DNA from: JALYNX01 sp040902845
GTDB taxonomy: Bacteria > Actinomycetota > Acidimicrobiia > Spongiisociales > ZC4RG35
DNA length: 64,000 nt
Direction: 5' to 3'
Assembly (NCBI GenBank): GCA_040902845.1
Contig: JBBDWM010000042.1
Span: 124,001 to 188,000, forward strand
Under the pieces are notes generated by a model, which saw nothing but the letters and a program-made list of their open reading frames with translations, was not told where the DNA came from and did no database searches. The translations under genes were made by a program, and so were the position numbers. Each line of letters starts with the position of its first letter. The first letter of the stretch is position 1. This document shows positions 60,419 to 64,000 of this stretch, one piece after another.

Positions 60419-61474
60419 TCACAGGACCATGTTGAAAAGAAAGCCAACGGTCATGATGCCGGTCCCGACCACCGCCACGAAGACTGCGAGCAGCCGTGGT
60501 TTGAGCACCCGCCGCAGCAGGATCAGCTCAGGCAGGGACAGGGCGACGACCGACATCATGAAGGCGAGGACGGTGCCCATGGCCAGTCCCTTGGCGTGGA
60601 GGGCTTCGACCAGGGGAAGCACCCCGGCAGCGTTCGAGTAGAGGGGGATCCCGACCAGGGTGGCGACAGGGACGGCGAGTGGGTTGTCCGGTCCGGCGAC
60701 CTCGGCGAAGAAGTCTTCGGGGACCCAGCCGTGGATGGCGGCTCCGACGCCGATTCCGACGAGGAGATACGGCCAGATCCTGGCGATGATGTTCCGCATC
60801 TCTTGGCGTCCCATGGCGAACCGGTCGGACCAGCTCAGATCCGCCGACAGGTCGATGGGCCGGCCCCGCAGGGTGGTCTCGAAGACGAACGGTTCGACCA
60901 GGGATTCGAGGCGGAGTCGTCCAATCACCCAGCCGGCGACGATGGCGATCGACAGGCCGGCCACGACGTAGAGCGCGGCGACGTGCCAGCCGAACAGGCC
61001 GTAGAGCATCACGATGGCCACCTCGTTGACCATGGGGCTTGCGATGAGAAAGCTCATCGTCACCCCCAGCGGCACCCCGGCGGCGACGAACCCGATGAAC
61101 CCCGGCACCGCGCTACACGAACAGAATGGGGTGACCACACCCAAGCCGGCTGCCGCAACATTCCCAGCCCCTTCCCGTCTCCCACCCAGCAACGCCCTGG
61201 TTCGCTCAACGCTCATGAAGCTGCGCAGCACGGTCACCACAAAGATGATCCCCCCAAGTAGCAGCAGGATCTTGGTGGTGTCAAAGACGAAGAACTCCAC
61301 CGCGGACCCGAAACGTGTCCCGGGGTTGAGACCGGCAGCGTCGAACACCACCCACTCCCAAAACGGTCGGTTGAGGGCGTAGAAGACGATCCAGAGGGCG
61401 ACAGCAACCAGCACCTTTCCCCACGACCGGAGAATCGGTCGCCGGGAGACGGGAGGTTTGGCCAGGAGAGTCAC
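60419..61474 (-). CDS. ArsP/DUF318-type permease
   Basis: 351 aa, GTG start at 61474. Eight to nine TM helices with VTPFCSCSAVPGFIGFVAAG (the CxC of the DUF318 family), SFLIASPMVNEVAIVMLYGL, and LVGIPLYSNAAGVLPLVEAL. ArsP exports trivalent organoarsenicals; DUF318 members can also pass other metalloids, so the substrate is inferred. GTGA overlap with the second arsR (61471-61474). Confidence 0.9.
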   Translation of the reverse strand: MTLLAKPPVSRRPILRSWGKVLVAVALWIVFYALNRPFWEWVVFDAAGLNPGTRFGSAVEFFVFDTTKILLLLGGIIFVVTVLRSFMSVERTRALLGGRREGAGNVAAAGLGVVTPFCSCSAVPGFIGFVAAGVPLGVTMSFLIASPMVNEVAIVMLYGLFGWHVAALYVVAGLSIAIVAGWVIGRLRLESLVEPFVFETTLRGRPIDLSADLSWSDRFAMGRQEMRNIIARIWPYLLVGIGVGAAIHGWVPEDFFAEVAGPDNPLAVPVATLVGIPLYSNAAGVLPLVEALHAKGLAMGTVLAFMMSVVALSLPELILLRRVLKPRLLAVFVAVVGTGIMTVGFLFNMVL

Positions 61475-61776
61475 GTTCCCACCCTCGATACCGGCCCAGG
61501 CAGGGTGTCGGCCAGACCGTCGATGACTTCCGGAGCCAGGTCGTAGTCGATCCAACGTCCCCGGCGGGAGGTCTCCACCAGACCCGCCTCCCTCAACACC
61601 CGCAGGTGATACGACAACAGGTTCGGGGCAACCCCCACCGCGTCCTGTAGGTCACATACGCAGCTCTGACCAGAGCAGAGCAGGTCGAGGATCCTGAGTC
61701 GGATCGGATCGCTCAGCGCCCCAAAAACCTGGGCTCTCGTCTCAAGCGATGTTGCTTCAAGATCGGTTGAAGTCAT
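61471..61776 (-). CDS. arsR: ArsR-family repressor, second copy
   Basis: 101 aa. FGALSDPIRLRILDLLCSGQ then SCVCDLQDAVGVAPNLLSYH then LRVLREAGLVETSRRG: winged helix with the classical SCVCDL As(III) site, as in Gram-positive ArsR. It differs clearly from the arsR at 56183, so the island carries two separately regulated ars units. Start chosen at ATG 61776; a start 24 bp upstream is also open. Confidence 0.92.
   Translation of the reverse strand: MTSTDLEATSLETRAQVFGALSDPIRLRILDLLCSGQSCVCDLQDAVGVAPNLLSYHLRVLREAGLVETSRRGRWIDYDLAPEVIDGLADTLPGPVSRVGT
61755..61772. promoter_or_regulatory. Possible second ArsR operator (CTTCAA/TTGAAG)
   Basis: Arms CTTCAA (61755-61760) and TTGAAG (61767-61772) with a 6-bp spacer. 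It lies across the first codons of the gene, which is unusual; a TTCAA-type motif is frequent in ArsR operators. Weak. Confidence 0.3.
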
Positions 61777-62591
61777 GGGTGAAGTCTCGGACCGATTCAA
61801 GGCCCGGAGTAGGGGATAAGGACCCTATGAGTGGTCCTCCGTCGTGGTGCTTCCCCGATACGCGAGTTGACGAGCGACTTTCTTGAGATGGCCGGTTGGA
61901 GCTCGGTAATCCGGCTGACCCTTGACCGTTAGGGTGCGTTGCTGTCTCCGTCTGTGGCTGCGGGCCCGGTCGGAGAGTGTTGCATCACTTCTGCGACAAC
62001 TCGTCGGCATTCAGCCGGACACATGATCAGAGCCCAGATTGTTGGCCGGCTTCGCGGGCTGCTGGGAGGGCGCAATGGTCACCATTCGTCGATCGGCTTA
62101 AAGCGATCCTCGTGGTGACAGATTGGGATGGAGGGGTCCTCCGGATACGCGACTTGGCTACCGCTGTGAGTCGGACCTGGGTGGGTGCGATCGGTCGTCC
62201 ACAGATGATTCTTGGTCACGCCTGGTCACAAACGCCATGAAACAGCCCGGTGCAGCCGGTCACTCGACGAAAAAGCGTGTTCGCGTGTGCCCTGATCAGA
62301 GCACCTGAGCGACATAGACCGATACCGGCTGAAACCCCAGATGCCGGAGTTCGAACCCCACGCTCGCCCCACACGCGATCCTGAGCCGCCGCCGAATCTG
62401 GTGTTCCGGTAGTCCTGCCCAAGCTCTCGGCATGGCGGAGAACAGGATCGGACCCCGGCTGCAACCCAATTGCAACCCAACGGGCTGCAACAGCTTGCGA
62501 CAGCCTGGTACGGACTGGATCCGGGCTGTGAGAAAATGCCCTGAAATACGGACGTTTCACTACAGTCGGGTACTGCTCAGCACGGGCTTGT
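61777..62591. other. Gene-poor stretch before attR
   Basis: 815 bp with only short open frames and no recognised product. It should hold the promoter of the arsR-permease-acr3 operon in its first 100 bp. Near the right end it carries the TTGCAACC repeats. No RNA gene is seen besides the tRNA-Leu fragment that follows. Confidence 0.5.
62459..62478 (+). repeat. Candidate integrase arm site (right)
   Basis: CTGCAACCCAATTGCAACCC, matching TTGCAACTCGATTGCAACC at 51281 closely, 114 bp from attR. A further GGGCTGCAACAG follows at 62481. Inferred only. Confidence 0.45.
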
Positions 62592-62649
62592 CAGGATTCA
62601 GGTTCCTGTGACCGCAAGGTTGTGGGGGTTCAAGTCCCCCCTCGCCCAC
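62592..62649 (+). repeat. attR: tRNA-Leu 3'-half fragment
   Basis: 58 bp identical to 51172-51229 of tRNA-Leu (CAG). The 5' half of the tRNA is absent here, so it is an att scar, not a tRNA gene. Confidence 0.95.
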
Positions 62650-62752
62650 AGTGAGATACAAGGGGGGACGACCCCCTTGTATCTCCCCGCCGGACCTCTC
62701 GGGGCGGCAGAAGGGCTTTTATGGTTCGCTTCCTGTCCTGTGAATCGACTCA

Positions 62753-63760
62753 GTGATCCTCGAAACACCTCGGCCCCGGAAGCGGGCGGTGGGCCGCTTT
62801 ATTTGGCCGGTCCTCATCACCGCAGCCGCCCTGATCGCTGTCGCCGTGTCCGGCGCGGGTCGTGACACGCGCGCCGAACTGGAATATCTCGACAGCATCC
62901 AGGAACAGGCGGGCGCCCTCTCGACAAGAGGTGACGCCCTTCGAGACGTGATCTCACGTCTCGCCCGAATCGACAGGACCGAATTGGTAACATTGATCGA
63001 CGGGACCCGGGCCGACATCGCGGTCGGGCTCGAGCTGGTCGCCGAGGCGCCGCCGTCACCAACGTTGTTCGCAGTGAATGCTCTCTACCGCCAGGCTCTG
63101 GAGGCATGGGATGCCGGGATAGGCGGCTATGCATCGGGTCTTCTCGCCGCCGCCGACGATGCCTCGAGCACGGTGGTGGTTGACAATATCGCCAACGCCC
63201 TTGTCGAGATTCGCAGCGGTGATCGTCTATATCTCGATCTGGTCGAGGAGATGGACCGCCAGGATGTCCCCGACGCGGTGGCTCCGATGCCCGTGGTTGT
63301 CCTGATGCCGGCCAACGGTGAGCTCTTCAGCCTTTCCCAGGCCTATGTGGTGGCGGCGCGGTCGGCGAACAGTGGTTTGGCATTGCGGCCCGGTCTATCC
63401 GTGAGTCAGGTGACCACGGTTCCCGAATGGGAGGTGAATCCCTCCGATGAGGTCATCCTGGGTGCCGCTGAGACCGTCACCTTCAATGTCGTGGTCTCCA
63501 ATCTCGGCAACGTCATGAGCACGGTTGCCACATTGCGACTGGACCTGACCGGTGGGCCCGAGCCTGTGACGTTGGAACAACAAGTCGTCGTGCTCCAACC
63601 CGAGGCTATGACCACGGTTTCCTTCGCCGACGTGGTCGTGCAGCCGGGCGGGGAGTACGAGGTGACGGCGACCCTCGTTGGCGTCGCAGCGGACGTCGAC
63701 CCGACGGACAATGACATAACGGTGGCTTTCACGGTGAGCGAGGGCGAGAGCTCCGGGTAG
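62753..63760 (+). CDS. Membrane-anchored extracytoplasmic protein with CARDB-like C-terminus
   Basis: 335 aa, GTG start. One N-terminal TM (FIWPVLITAAALIAVAVSGA), then a helical region to residue 175 (LEYLDSIQEQAGALSTRGDA, LRDVISRLARIDRTELVTLI), then a beta-rich end: VTFNVVVSNLGNVMSTVATL, LDLTGGPEPVTLEQQVVVLQ, GEYEVTATLVGVAADVDPTD, as in CARDB/fibronectin-like domains. No catalytic motif. First core-type gene beyond attR; function unknown. serS starts 26 bp downstream. Confidence 0.75.
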   Translation: MILETPRPRKRAVGRFIWPVLITAAALIAVAVSGAGRDTRAELEYLDSIQEQAGALSTRGDALRDVISRLARIDRTELVTLIDGTRADIAVGLELVAEAPPSPTLFAVNALYRQALEAWDAGIGGYASGLLAAADDASSTVVVDNIANALVEIRSGDRLYLDLVEEMDRQDVPDAVAPMPVVVLMPANGELFSLSQAYVVAARSANSGLALRPGLSVSQVTTVPEWEVNPSDEVILGAAETVTFNVVVSNLGNVMSTVATLRLDLTGGPEPVTLEQQVVVLQPEAMTTVSFADVVVQPGGEYEVTATLVGVAADVDPTDNDITVAFTVSEGESSG

Positions 63761-63785
63761 CCAGGCCGGTACCATCCGGCGCCGC

Positions 63786-64000
63786 ATGATCGACTCAAGA
63801 CTGCTTCGAGAGGATCCGGACCTGATCCGTGAGTCGTTGAGTCGTCGTGGTTCCCCAATCGATCTCGATGCCCTGGTCGTCCTCGAAGCAGCCGTGCGAG
63901 CGAAACGTCAGGAGGCGGAGGGTCTACGAGCCCGCCAGAAGGAGGCGGGACGTCTCATCGCCACTCTGACCGGCACCCAGAAGGAGGCGGCGATCGCGGA
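63786..64000 (+). CDS. serS: Seryl-tRNA synthetase, 5' part
   Basis: First 71 codons only, cut by the window end. MIDSRLLREDPDLIRESLSR then RGSPIDLDALVVLEAAVRAK and EAGRLIATLTGTQKEAAIA are the N-terminal coiled-coil arm that contacts the tRNA-Ser variable arm. SerS position after the division cluster agrees with the mycobacterial region. Confidence 0.93.
   Translation, partial: MIDSRLLREDPDLIRESLSRRGSPIDLDALVVLEAAVRAKRQEAEGLRARQKEAGRLIATLTGTQKEAAIA

Noticed and set aside
61825..62560. Several short frames between the second arsR and attR
   Set aside because: They lack ribosome sites, family text and consistent composition.

Overview
The window is a GC-rich actinobacterial chromosome segment close to the replication origin. 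The core genes run dnaN - recF - DUF721(dciA) - gyrB - gyrA - DUF3566 protein, then (much later) tRNA-Ile, tRNA-Ala, crgA, pknB, pbpA, rodA, pstP, fhaB, fhaA, tRNA-Leu and serS. This is essentially the dnaN-to-leuT order known from Mycobacterium (gyrA-Rv0007-ileT-alaT-crgA-pknB-pbpA-rodA-pstP-fhaB-fhaA-leuT). Mycothiol-type ArsC, CrgA, DUF3566 and the PASTA kinase cluster all fit Actinomycetota. A deep-branching class such as Acidimicrobiia is my guess, not something the sequence proves. A run of Ns beside a poly-C tract at 18270-18297 and several frameshifts show that this is a draft scaffold.

The striking layout feature is that each of the three conserved tRNA loci carries accessory DNA bounded by tRNA repeats. 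(1) 15366-22523: a 51-bp copy of the tRNA-Ile 3' half flanks a sugar-use segment (frcABC-like transporter, galT, galK, truncated araA, lacI and a dehydrogenase fragment). (2) 22601-42541: the 5' half of tRNA-Ala occurs three times (22601, 33786, and in the intact gene at 42466), delimiting two tandem inserts of about 11.2 and 8.7 kb. The first holds a stress-type set (PRTase-hydrolase fusion, YbaK, RtcA, sigma-70 factor, HPF-like protein, CapA, HypA, DUF72) and ends in a decayed tyrosine integrase beside the repeat. The second holds transporters and regulators (PadR, TetR, two LysE, quinone oxidoreductase). (3) 51172-62649: a 58-bp copy of the tRNA-Leu 3' half flanks an arsenic-resistance island with a DUF433/DUF5615 toxin-antitoxin pair, a truncated integrase, arsR-arsD-arsA, acr3, an ArsP-like permease, a small thioredoxin, OsmC, a ferredoxin and a P5CR-like reductase.

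Between gyrA and the first island (7-15.3 kb) lie a small arsenate/phosphatase pair under a palindromic operator, an SPFH protein with an Arc-type ribbon-helix-helix partner, a cysteine-desulfurase-like enzyme with a damaged kinase gene upstream, and an orphan histidine kinase overlapping a Thr-rich secreted protein.

The most unusual observation is in the arsenic island. A mercuric-reductase/lipoamide-dehydrogenase-like flavoprotein gene (53480 down to about 52738, minus strand) has TGA at exactly the two codons of its redox-active C-X4-C pair (codons 44 and 49), with no other stop. A 6-bp stem with a GGUC loop starts 14 nt past the second TGA (loop at 17 nt), at the position expected for a bacterial SECIS element. 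This suggests a Sec-X4-Sec flavoprotein, or another form of UGA recoding, whose 3' end was later lost in a deletion that also removed the start of the integrase.
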